Below, piece by piece: positions 56,542 through 64,000 of a DNA stretch of 64,000 nucleotides (position 1 is the first letter of the stretch; the number at the start of each line of letters is the position of its first letter). The DNA is from Enterobacter wuhouensis. Lineage in GTDB: Bacteria; Pseudomonadota; Gammaproteobacteria; Enterobacterales; Enterobacteriaceae. The stretch covers positions 124,001-188,000 of the forward strand of contig NZ_SJOO01000006.1 of NCBI RefSeq assembly GCF_004331265.1. Direction: 5' to 3'. A program made the position numbers and the translations under genes. Below the pieces are notes generated by a model. It worked only from the letters and a program-made list of their open reading frames with translations. It was not told the origin of the DNA and searched no databases.

Positions 56542-57645
56542 ATGCATATTGTTCACACTGAAGCAGACGGCGGCAAAGGCGGACAGCCTCTGCGCATTAT
56601 CAACGAATCGCTCGGGATGATTCAGCGTGGCCATCAGGTGACGATCCTTTGCCCGGAAACCGCGCCTTTACATGGGCTGGCGCGCGATGCCGGGTTAACG
56701 GTGGTCACCATGCCGTTACGGCGCAAAAACCTTAAAAACCTGCAGCAGCTGCGCCGCTGGCTGAAGGATAACCGACGCTCGATTGACGTCATTAATAGCC
56801 ACAACTCCGCCGACACCTGGCTGGTAGCGCTGGCAAATTTGACGCTCTCTCAGCCTGTTCCCCTGGTGCGTACCCGCCATGCGTCTGGCGTTCCGCGCAA
56901 CAACTGGACGACCCGCTGGCTGTTCCGCACGGCCTGCGCGCATATCGTGACCACGGGCGAGGCGCTGCGCCACCAGGTCGCAAACATTGGCGTGCCGATG
57001 TCCCAAAGTACCTCGGTGCCAAGCGGCGTGGATACGCAGCGCTTCCGCCCCGGTGATAAGCACGAAGCCCGCGCGCACTGCGGATTAACGCAGGATGATT
57101 TCTGGCTCGGCGTGGTGTCTCACCTGCGCCCTAACAAAGGCCACAGCGTGCTGCTGCGCGCCCTGGCAAAGATCGACAATCCGCATATCAAACTGGCGAT
57201 TGTCGGGGAAGGGCCGCACAAAACGGCGCTGGAACAGGAAATCGCTGGGCTTGGGCTGCAGCAGCGCGTGGTGATGGCGGGGCACCGCAGTGACCCGGAG
57301 CGCTGGTTCCCGGCGTTTGATATCGCGCTTAGCCCGTCTCACGATATGGAAGGCGTGCCGCAGGGCGTGCTGCAATCGTTAGCTTCCCGCATTGCCACTA
57401 TCGCCACCGATGCAGGCGGAACGGGAGATGCGGTCATTAACGGCCAGACGGGGATGTTGATCGCGCAGCGCGATGAAAAAGCGCTGCACGATGCGATTGT
57501 GACGCTCTACGATGATGCTGCACTTCGCGAGACGCTGGCGCAGCAAGGTTATGACTACCTGAGCGCCCACTTTACCCGCGAATGTATGCTGGATGCGATG
57601 GAGAAGGTCTTCTCTGACGCGGCTCAGCGCAGCAAGTCGCGGTAA
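56542..57645 (+). CDS. GT4 glycosyltransferase, inverted within the waa locus
   Basis: 367 residues; the N-terminus MHIVHTEADGGKGGQPLRII and the C-terminal EX7E-like region (SPSHDMEGVPQGVLQSLASR) place it in GT family 4 with a GT-B fold. It is the only plus-strand gene in the waa locus and overlaps the end of the WaaG/WabG-like gene by 22 bases tail to tail. It presumably adds an outer-core sugar. I cannot tie it to a named Wab protein. Divergent promoters should lie in the 157 bases between it and the WaaH-like gene. Confidence 0.8.
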   Translation: MHIVHTEADGGKGGQPLRIINESLGMIQRGHQVTILCPETAPLHGLARDAGLTVVTMPLRRKNLKNLQQLRRWLKDNRRSIDVINSHNSADTWLVALANLTLSQPVPLVRTRHASGVPRNNWTTRWLFRTACAHIVTTGEALRHQVANIGVPMSQSTSVPSGVDTQRFRPGDKHEARAHCGLTQDDFWLGVVSHLRPNKGHSVLLRALAKIDNPHIKLAIVGEGPHKTALEQEIAGLGLQQRVVMAGHRSDPERWFPAFDIALSPSHDMEGVPQGVLQSLASRIATIATDAGGTGDAVINGQTGMLIAQRDEKALHDAIVTLYDDAALRETLAQQGYDYLSAHFTRECMLDAMEKVFSDAAQRSKSR

Positions 57646-58733
57646 AGCGCCTGCAGCTCTTTCGCCATTCTGTCCAGCGTATAAGGTTCTGCCGTCGCGC
57701 GTGCGGCGGCGGAATAGTCGACTCCCACTTCGCGGCCTTTTAACCATTGGGCAACGGCCTGCTGGTAGCCTTCGCTGTCGAGCGCATCGCGCACCCAGCC
57801 GTTTTGCCCTTCGACGATCCACTCCGCTGCACCGCAGCCGTGGCTGGTAAGCAGCGGCAGACCGCAGGCCAGGGCTTCCACGCAGACGTTCGGGAAGGGA
57901 TCGTAGAGCGTCGGCAGGATAAGCGCATCGGCCGTTCCGTACACTTCGCGCACGTTAGCAACCGGGCCCAGGAACTTAACGCGGGAAGAGACGCCCAGCT
58001 TACCGGCGAGCTTTTCGAACCTGCGCGCGTGTTTATCGCGCCCGGCAACCAGCAGCCAGACCTCAGGATGCGGCACGATGGCGCGCAGCGCGGTCGCCAC
58101 GCCTTTACGGCTGAAGCCGGAACCCACGTACGCCAGCACGGGCGCACGCTCGGGAATGCCGAGCGCGTTACGCTGCGAGAGCGCGCGTACTTCAGGGCTA
58201 AACTGTTCAGTGTCGACGCCGTTGTAGATCACCGTTAGCCTGTCGTCCGGCAGCCCGAAGCGACGGGCGATATCATCCCGCACCATCTTCGAATTGCAGA
58301 TCACCTTGCGCAGCTGCGGATGGGTAAACATCTGCGCTTCGGCCTGCAGAATGTAGCGGTGATACCGGCTGAGTGACTGCGCCCAGCGCGCCAGCGGCGA
58401 CAGGATGCGGCCATACTGCTCAAGCCAAGTGGCATGTACGCCGTCGCCCGCGCGGAAGATGGTGGCACCCGGAATGCGCTCGTGGCTCTGCACAATATCG
58501 AACTGCGGAAAATGCGAGGCGGCCTCCGCGGCAAAGCCGGATTCACGGGCGATTCGGTTACGGAACGGCGGGTTCACCGTCAGCGTTTTCCAGCCTGCGG
58601 CATCTTCCCACTGGCGGGCAATTAGCGTCACGTCCAGCGAGGTATCCTGCGCCAGCACGTTCAGCGCGCGGGAAACGAAACGCTCCGCGCCGCCGTTCGG
58701 GTTATAGGTCTGTCGGACTATTGCCAGCTTCAT
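57624..58733 (-). CDS. GT4 glycosyltransferase of the LPS core (WaaG/WabG-like)
   Basis: 369 residues. It starts MKLAIVRQTYNPNGGAERFV, the WaaG/WabG pattern, with DIVQSHERIPGATIFRAGDG and YVGSGFSRKGVATALRAI. WabG of Klebsiella adds galacturonic acid to heptose II; WaaG of E. coli adds glucose. The sequence does not decide between them. Its ATG overlaps the waaQ stop by 4 bases, so it is translationally coupled. Confidence 0.87.
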   Translation of the reverse strand: MKLAIVRQTYNPNGGAERFVSRALNVLAQDTSLDVTLIARQWEDAAGWKTLTVNPPFRNRIARESGFAAEAASHFPQFDIVQSHERIPGATIFRAGDGVHATWLEQYGRILSPLARWAQSLSRYHRYILQAEAQMFTHPQLRKVICNSKMVRDDIARRFGLPDDRLTVIYNGVDTEQFSPEVRALSQRNALGIPERAPVLAYVGSGFSRKGVATALRAIVPHPEVWLLVAGRDKHARRFEKLAGKLGVSSRVKFLGPVANVREVYGTADALILPTLYDPFPNVCVEALACGLPLLTSHGCGAAEWIVEGQNGWVRDALDSEGYQQAVAQWLKGREVGVDYSAAARATAEPYTLDRMAKELQALYRDLLR

Positions 58734-59833
58734 GCCGGATTTTCCAGAAGCATGGTGTCGATGGCGCTCAGCACCTGCTGCGGGGTGATGGCCGTAATGC
58801 AGTCAGAAATGCCGCCGTCGCCGCAGCCCGCTTTACCGCACGGCTGGCAGGTGAACCCGGCAACGATAACGCGATAGTTCACCCCCCACGGCGCCCACTT
58901 GATCGCCCCGGTTGGGCCGAAGATGGCGACGGTCGGCGTACCGACGGCGCTGGCGAGGTGCATCGGCATGGAATCCACGCCGAAATAGACCCGGGCGTGC
59001 TTCATGAGCGCGCCCAGCTCTTTCAGGTTCAACTGACCGCTTAAATCAAACACCGGCTGGGTGAGCGCAGCGCGCAGCGCGTCCATGTACGCCTTCTCTT
59101 CTTTTGAAGGCGCGGCGGAGAGGATAATCGGCAGGCCGCGTGCGGCCAGGCTATCGATGGTGGCGGCCAGCTTGTTGATATCCCAGGCCTTAAACATCCA
59201 GCGCGACGTCGGGTGTACCAGGATATACGATTTACTCTGCAGCCCGAATCCGGTCAGCTTTTCCGCAATGGACGCTTCCGCCGCATCGCCCGGCACGAAC
59301 AGGGTGTGTTTATCTTCGCTGGACTGCGGATGAATGCCGATCCGGCGCAGGGCGTCCAGGTTCACCTCCACCATGTGGCGGCTGTTGTCCTGAATGGCCG
59401 GGTAGAGCGTGGTGAAGGATTTCACCCAGCGACGACGCGCAAGGCCGCTGCGTTTGTCCGGCTTAAAGCCCACGGAGACGCGCGGCTTCAGGCGACGCGC
59501 CAGACGCGCGCCGTGCCAGTGCTCGGTCAGGTTAATCAGCACGTCGTACTGGCGGACTTTCAGCGTATTCACCAGCGCACGGTAGAGGCGGAACTGCTCA
59601 AACCAGCCTTTTTTACGCCAGTTGCGGCCAATGGTATGGACCTGGTCAATGTGCGGATGGCTGGTCAGCATCGCCTGCGTGTCGTCATAAACCAGCGCGT
59701 CGACTTCCACGTTCGGCCAGTTCTTTTTCAGCACGGTAAACACCGGTGAGGTCAGGAGAACGTCACCGTGGTGACGCAGCTTAATGATTAGCACGCGCTT
59801 GGGCGGGCGCTCCGCGGAGAAAAAATCAGACAT
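58730..59833 (-). CDS. waaQ: LPS heptosyltransferase III (WaaQ)
   Basis: 367 residues, GT family 9. It starts with KRVLIIKLRHHGDVLLTSPV and has VHPTSRWMFKAWDINKLAAT, VDSMPMHLASAVGTPTVAIF, and a cysteine-rich segment (CQPCGKAGCGDGGISDC) typical of WaaQ. It adds heptose III to heptose II. The gene overlaps waaC by 8 bases. Confidence 0.93.
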   Translation of the reverse strand: MSDFFSAERPPKRVLIIKLRHHGDVLLTSPVFTVLKKNWPNVEVDALVYDDTQAMLTSHPHIDQVHTIGRNWRKKGWFEQFRLYRALVNTLKVRQYDVLINLTEHWHGARLARRLKPRVSVGFKPDKRSGLARRRWVKSFTTLYPAIQDNSRHMVEVNLDALRRIGIHPQSSEDKHTLFVPGDAAEASIAEKLTGFGLQSKSYILVHPTSRWMFKAWDINKLAATIDSLAARGLPIILSAAPSKEEKAYMDALRAALTQPVFDLSGQLNLKELGALMKHARVYFGVDSMPMHLASAVGTPTVAIFGPTGAIKWAPWGVNYRVIVAGFTCQPCGKAGCGDGGISDCITAITPQQVLSAIDTMLLENPA

Positions 59834-60812
59834 AGGCTCTCTCTGCTGCCAGCAAAGGCTCTAATTGCGCAAATACCGCAGCGGCACCGAGGTCGCTTAG
59901 CTGCGATGAATGTTCCGGGCGGCAGATATATTGATTTTTTCCATAGCCGCCAATAAGGCCCGGGTCCGTTGGGCCGTAAAGCGTAATATTAGGTCGATCC
60001 AGCGCCGCCGTCAGGTGGCTGAGGCCGGTATCGACGGACACGACGGCCGCTGCGCCTGCCAGCGCCTGCGCCACGCCATCGAGCTTCATGCGTGGCAGAA
60101 CGTCAACGTAATCAAACCCTTCCGCCAGGCGTTTCGCGCGCGCTTCTTCATGCGGCGCGCCCCACGGGAGCTTGATGCGCAGCCCTGAATGGGCGAGCAG
60201 AGCGATCAGTTCACGCCAGTGCGCTTCCGGCCAGTGTTTATCATCGCGGGTCGTGGCGTGAAGGAAAATGAGATATGGCGAACCGTCGTGCGGCGAACCG
60301 GGCATGAAATGCTGCGAAATAGCGTAATCGCCCTGCGATTCAGGCTTCGCATAGCCCAGGCTTTTGGCGAACAGCTCGCGGGTACGTTCGACGGCGTGCT
60401 GCTGTTTTGCGATATGGTGACGGCGGTTATAGAACAGGCTCGCCAGCGGCTCGCGGGCGGTTTGCCAGTCCATGCCGTGCTTTACGCCGCGTGCAAGACG
60501 CGTTACCAGCGCGGCGCTTTTGACCAGCCCCTGCGCGTCGATGATGGCATCATAACGCTGGGCCTGCACCGCATCGCGGAACGCGCTGCGCTCGGCCTTA
60601 ATCGGCGCGGAGAACCAGGCTTTACGCCAGCGGCGGATCGCCACCGGGATTACGCGGTCTACTGCCTCATGCCAGGTGGGGATCTGCGCGAAGCCTTCTT
60701 CCACCACCCAGTCGAAACGAATGCCGGGAATGGCCTGCATGGCGTCCGTCAGGGACGGCAGCGTATGCAGGACATCGCCCATCGACGAGGTTTTAACGAT
60801 CAATACCCGCAT
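59826..60812 (-). CDS. waaC: LPS heptosyltransferase I (WaaC)
   Basis: 328 residues (E. coli 319). Begins MRVLIVKTSSMGDVLHTLPS and has GLVKSAALVTRLARGVKHGM, HATTRDDKHWPEAHWRELI and VSVDTGLSHLTAALDRPNIT. It adds the first heptose to Kdo. It follows waaF by 3 bases. In E. coli waaL comes next; here waaQ does. Confidence 0.97.
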   Translation of the reverse strand: MRVLIVKTSSMGDVLHTLPSLTDAMQAIPGIRFDWVVEEGFAQIPTWHEAVDRVIPVAIRRWRKAWFSAPIKAERSAFRDAVQAQRYDAIIDAQGLVKSAALVTRLARGVKHGMDWQTAREPLASLFYNRRHHIAKQQHAVERTRELFAKSLGYAKPESQGDYAISQHFMPGSPHDGSPYLIFLHATTRDDKHWPEAHWRELIALLAHSGLRIKLPWGAPHEEARAKRLAEGFDYVDVLPRMKLDGVAQALAGAAAVVSVDTGLSHLTAALDRPNITLYGPTDPGLIGGYGKNQYICRPEHSSQLSDLGAAAVFAQLEPLLAAERAYV

Positions 60813-60815
60813 TCG

Positions 60816-61862
60816 TTATCCTTCTTCACTCAACAGCAGTTCGTTGAGCTCTTCGAGCACGCGCTCTGGCGTAATGTCGATCAGGCTCTGGTGATAGCCT
60901 TCTGCGGCATCGCCCTTGCGCACCTTGTGGTAGCCGGAGATCAGGCGGATAACGCGCGCCTTATGCGACAGCGGCGGGGTGAAGTCCGGGCTGCTTGGGC
61001 CATACAGCGCCACCAGAGGGCGATCCAGAGCGGCGGCCACGTGCATCAGGCCGGAGTCGTTGGTGACCACGGCCTTACAGGCGGCAATGAGGATAACCGC
61101 CTGCTCCAGCTGCGTTTCCCCAGCCAGGTTGCGGCACCAGGCCTGCTGTTCGGTGCTGAGCGTCGCGAGGATTTCGTTGCCCGCGTCGTGGTCTTTCGCC
61201 GAGCCGAACAGGACAATCTGATAGCCTTCGTCGATCAGCTGCTTCGCCAGCTCGGCGTAGTGGTAGTGCGGCCAGCGTTTTGCCGGGCCGAACTCCGCGC
61301 CGGGGCAGAAGCCGATCATTGGGCGTTCTGACGAGATGCCAAACGCGTTACAGGTGTGGGATTTCTCCCCGTCATTAACCTGCAGCTGAGGCCACAGGAG
61401 CGGCTGCGGCAGGTCTTTCGCACTGCGCATCACGCCTTTATCGTAGGCCAGCGCCACGTAGCGCTCCACCATCAGTGGCCAGGCCTCTTTATCCAGCACG
61501 CGCGCGTCGTTCAGCAGGCCGTAGCGCATTTCTCCGCGCCAGCCGGTGCGGTGCGGAACGCCCGCAAAGAAGGGCACGAGAGCGGATTTGAAGGAGTTTG
61601 GTAATACGTAAGCGCGGTCATAGCGCTTCTCGCGAAGGCTGTGGCCGAGCTTGCGGCGTTCGCCGATTTCCAGCGCCCCGTGGCCGAGCGGCATCGGGAT
61701 CGCCTCGTTCACTTCCGGCATACGCGACAACAGCGGACGGCACCACGCGGGTGCCATCACGTCGATTATCGCCTGGGGATAGCGCGCCTTGAGCGTGCGA
61801 TAGAGACTTTGCGACATCATCATGTCGCCCACCCATGACGGGCCGATCACCAGAATTTTCAT
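60816..61862 (-). CDS. waaF: LPS heptosyltransferase II (WaaF)
   Basis: 348 residues as in E. coli. GT9 motifs: MKILVIGPSWVGDMMMSQSL, FCPGAEFGPAKRWPHYHYAE and VTNDSGLMHVAAALDRPLVA. It adds the second heptose. It follows hldD at 2 bases. Confidence 0.97.
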   Translation of the reverse strand: MKILVIGPSWVGDMMMSQSLYRTLKARYPQAIIDVMAPAWCRPLLSRMPEVNEAIPMPLGHGALEIGERRKLGHSLREKRYDRAYVLPNSFKSALVPFFAGVPHRTGWRGEMRYGLLNDARVLDKEAWPLMVERYVALAYDKGVMRSAKDLPQPLLWPQLQVNDGEKSHTCNAFGISSERPMIGFCPGAEFGPAKRWPHYHYAELAKQLIDEGYQIVLFGSAKDHDAGNEILATLSTEQQAWCRNLAGETQLEQAVILIAACKAVVTNDSGLMHVAAALDRPLVALYGPSSPDFTPPLSHKARVIRLISGYHKVRKGDAAEGYHQSLIDITPERVLEELNELLLSEEG

Positions 61863-61864
61863 AC

Positions 61865-62797
61865 TTACGCGTCGCGGTTCAGCCAGGCCATATACTCCGT
61901 TACGCCTTCGGCAACGGTTTTGAACGGCTTGTCGTAGCCCGCCGCACGCAGGTTGGTCAGGTCAGCCTGGGTGAATGCCTGATAGCGGCCTTTCAGTTTT
62001 TCCGGGAACGGAATGTACTCAAGGCTGCCTTTCTTGTGATACGCCAGCGCTGCGTCAGCCACCGCCTGGAAGGATTCCGCACGGCCCGTACCCAGGTTGA
62101 AGATGCCGGACACGCCGTTTTCCCAGAACCAGAGGTTTACGGCCGCAACGTCGCCCACGTAGACGAAGTCACGCTTGAAGCCGTCGCTACCTTCGAACAG
62201 TTTCGGGCTTTCGCCGTTGTTCAACTGGGTGTTCAGGTGGAACGCTACGCTCGCCATGCTGCCTTTGTGGCCTTCACGCGGTCCGTAGACGTTGAAGTAG
62301 CGGAAGCCGACAATCTGGGAGTTCGCTTCTGGCAGCACCTGACGCACGTACTCGTCGAACAGGAACTTGGAGTAGCCGTAGACGTTCAGCGGCTGCTCGT
62401 ACTCGCGGGACTCGATAAAGTCCGAGGTGCGGCCGCCGTAGGTTGCCGCGGAGGAGGCGTACAGGAACGGAATTTCACGCTCCAGGCAGTAGTGCAGGAT
62501 CTCTTTAGAGTACTGATAGTTGTTGTCCATCATGTACTTGCCGTCCCACTCGGTGGTGGAAGAACACGCACCTTCGTGGAAGATGGCTTCGATCTCGCCG
62601 AACTCTTCACCTGCCATAATCTGGATAAGGAAGTCTTCTTTATCCATGTAGTCAGCGATGTTCAGATCCACCAGGTTTACAAACTTGGTGCCGTCTTTCA
62701 GGTTGTCCACCACCAGGATGTCGGTGATGCCTTTGTCATTGAGGGCCTTGATAATGTTGCTGCCGATAAAGCCCGCGCCGCCGGTAACGATGATCAT
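61865..62797 (-). CDS. hldD: ADP-L-glycero-D-manno-heptose 6-epimerase
   Basis: 310 residues from the ATG at 62797, the E. coli start and length. Rossmann motif [16 protein letters not shown] and the catalytic Tyr-Lys pair in YGYSKF. It makes the heptose donor used by WaaC, WaaF and WaaQ. First gene of the hldD-waaF-waaC-waaQ operon; divergent from kbl with 215 bases between. Confidence 0.98.
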   Translation of the reverse strand: MIIVTGGAGFIGSNIIKALNDKGITDILVVDNLKDGTKFVNLVDLNIADYMDKEDFLIQIMAGEEFGEIEAIFHEGACSSTTEWDGKYMMDNNYQYSKEILHYCLEREIPFLYASSAATYGGRTSDFIESREYEQPLNVYGYSKFLFDEYVRQVLPEANSQIVGFRYFNVYGPREGHKGSMASVAFHLNTQLNNGESPKLFEGSDGFKRDFVYVGDVAAVNLWFWENGVSGIFNLGTGRAESFQAVADAALAYHKKGSLEYIPFPEKLKGRYQAFTQADLTNLRAAGYDKPFKTVAEGVTEYMAWLNRDA

Positions 62798-63012
62798 AAC
62801 TGTAACCTTTGAAGTGTGGAGTCCGGGGACAATCCCGGACGCTAATGTTTCTATCATATCATTAGTATGGCTGCCCTTCAGCCATTCACCGACATAGCGC
62901 AAGGGTACACGTGATTTATGCTGCAAAAACGAGAAGAGATAATGTGTCATCTCGTCAGGAAGTATAGGTTTGGGTAATATGTGCCAAAATTTGCCGAGTC
63001 TGGAGAATTGCA

Positions 63013-64000
63013 ATGCGTGGTGATTTTTACAAACAGTTAAACAGCGACCTCGATACCGCACGTGCGGAAGGGTTGTTCAAAGAAGAGCGTATTATCACGT
63101 CTGCTCAGCAGGCGGACATCACCGTTGCCGACGGCAGCCATGTGATCAACTTTTGTGCGAACAACTACTTAGGTCTTGCGAATCACCCTGAGCTGATTGC
63201 CGCTGCAAAAAACGGCATGGATACCCACGGTTTCGGCATGGCCTCCGTACGCTTTATCTGCGGTACGCAGGACAGCCACAAGCAGCTTGAGCAAAAGCTG
63301 GCGAGCTTCCTTGGGATGGAAGACGCGATTCTGTACTCCTCCTGCTTCGACGCCAACGGCGGGCTGTTTGAGACCCTGCTCGGCGCAGAAGATGCGATTA
63401 TCTCCGACGCCCTGAACCACGCCTCCATCATCGACGGCGTGCGCCTGTGTAAAGCGAAGCGTTTCCGCTACGCCAACAACGACATGGTTGAGCTGGAAGC
63501 GCGCCTGAAAGAGGCTCGTGAAGCGGGTGCTCGCCACGTGCTGATCGCCACCGACGGCGTGTTCTCGATGGACGGCGTCATCGCCAACCTGAAGGGCGTG
63601 TGCGACCTGGCAGACGAATACGACGCGCTGGTGATGGTCGATGACTCTCACGCGGTCGGCTTTGTCGGCGAAAACGGCCGCGGTTCCCACGAATACTGCG
63701 ACGTGATGGGCCGCGTGGACATCATCACCGGCACGCTGGGCAAAGCGCTCGGCGGCGCGTCCGGCGGCTATACCGCCGCGCGCAAAGAGGTGGTTGAGTG
63801 GCTGCGCCAGCGCTCCCGTCCGTACCTGTTCTCCAACTCCCTGGCGCCGGCGATCGTTGCCGCCTCCATTAAGGTGCTGGAGATGGTGGAGTCCGGCGCC
63901 GAGCTGCGCGACCGCCTGTGGTCCAACGCCCGTCTGTTCCGCGAAAAAATGAGCGCTGCAGGCTTCACCCTGGCGGGTGCTGACCACGCGATCATTCCGG
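63013..64000 (+). CDS. kbl: 2-amino-3-ketobutyrate CoA ligase, 5' part
   Basis: The first 329 of about 398 residues; the gene runs off the window. Begins [20 protein letters not shown] and has the PLP-dependent core: [14 protein letters not shown] and the PLP lysine in [14 protein letters not shown]. With Tdh it degrades threonine to glycine and acetyl-CoA; tdh should follow outside the window. Confidence 0.97.
   Translation, partial: MRGDFYKQLNSDLDTARAEGLFKEERIITSAQQADITVADGSHVINFCANNYLGLANHPELIAAAKNGMDTHGFGMASVRFICGTQDSHKQLEQKLASFLGMEDAILYSSCFDANGGLFETLLGAEDAIISDALNHASIIDGVRLCKAKRFRYANNDMVELEARLKEAREAGARHVLIATDGVFSMDGVIANLKGVCDLADEYDALVMVDDSHAVGFVGENGRGSHEYCDVMGRVDIITGTLGKALGGASGGYTAARKEVVEWLRQRSRPYLFSNSLAPAIVAASIKVLEMVESGAELRDRLWSNARLFREKMSAAGFTLAGADHAIIP

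Overview
The window is chromosomal DNA from an enterobacterium, most likely Enterobacter or a close relative. The right half (28.1-64 kb) follows the Escherichia coli/Klebsiella selC-to-kbl backbone almost gene for gene: selC, yicJI, yicH, xanP, gltS, recG-trmH-spoT-rpoZ-gmk, ligB, yicG, yicC, rph-pyrE, slmA, dut-coaBC, radC, rpmBG, mutM, coaD, the LPS core (waa) locus, hldD and kbl. The core locus is of the Klebsiella/Enterobacter kind: waaE sits next to coaD, and a heptosyltransferase III and a WaaG/WabG-like transferase follow waaC directly. The genus is inferred from gene content and not proven.

The left half is accessory. It opens with the 3' end of an ECP-like (alternative chaperone-usher) pilus operon: usher C-terminus, tip adhesin, chaperone (1-2.8 kb). 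Then comes a compact five-gene cluster (2.87-7.44 kb): two paralogous 61-64 residue glycine-zipper peptides with double-glycine leaders, a strong terminator, a C39-peptidase ABC exporter with an intact catalytic triad, an unrecognised 249-residue protein and an HlyD/CvaA-type adaptor. It looks like a two-peptide, class II microcin-like secretion system and is the main candidate for something undescribed. No immunity gene is recognisable.

From 7.5 to 13.5 kb lie a metallo-beta-lactamase-fold hydrolase, a GlxA/AraC regulator, a lone SMC-like ATPase, a TudS-YbgA fusion protein, a periplasmic HIU hydrolase and a divergent MerR/lipocalin (blc) pair. From 13.5 to 19.5 kb, on the minus strand, is a complete classical chaperone-usher fimbrial operon (pilin, chaperone, usher, minor pilin, two-domain adhesin) preceded by a LuxR-type regulator. 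An 860-bp AT-rich gap with a clear inverted repeat separates it from a ToxR-type/FidL-type pair that recalls marT-fidL of Salmonella SPI-3.

The stretch from 20.4 kb to selC (28.15 kb) looks like a selC-associated island without an integrase. It holds the MarT/FidL-like pair, a second GlxA-type regulator, a lipoprotein, a GNAT enzyme, RhuM, a SymE-type toxin and a very AT-rich block. That block carries a small CopG/Arc-like protein behind two GTACGTAC palindromes and an SMC-type ATPase plus HNH nuclease pair that resembles the Septu (PtuA-PtuB) anti-phage system.

The genes therefore form four working groups: adhesion (two pili), peptide export/competition, selC-linked regulation and defence, and housekeeping (nucleotide and CoA metabolism, stringent response, DNA repair, ribosome, LPS inner core). 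No insertion sequence, prophage, CRISPR array, plasmid origin or rRNA was seen.
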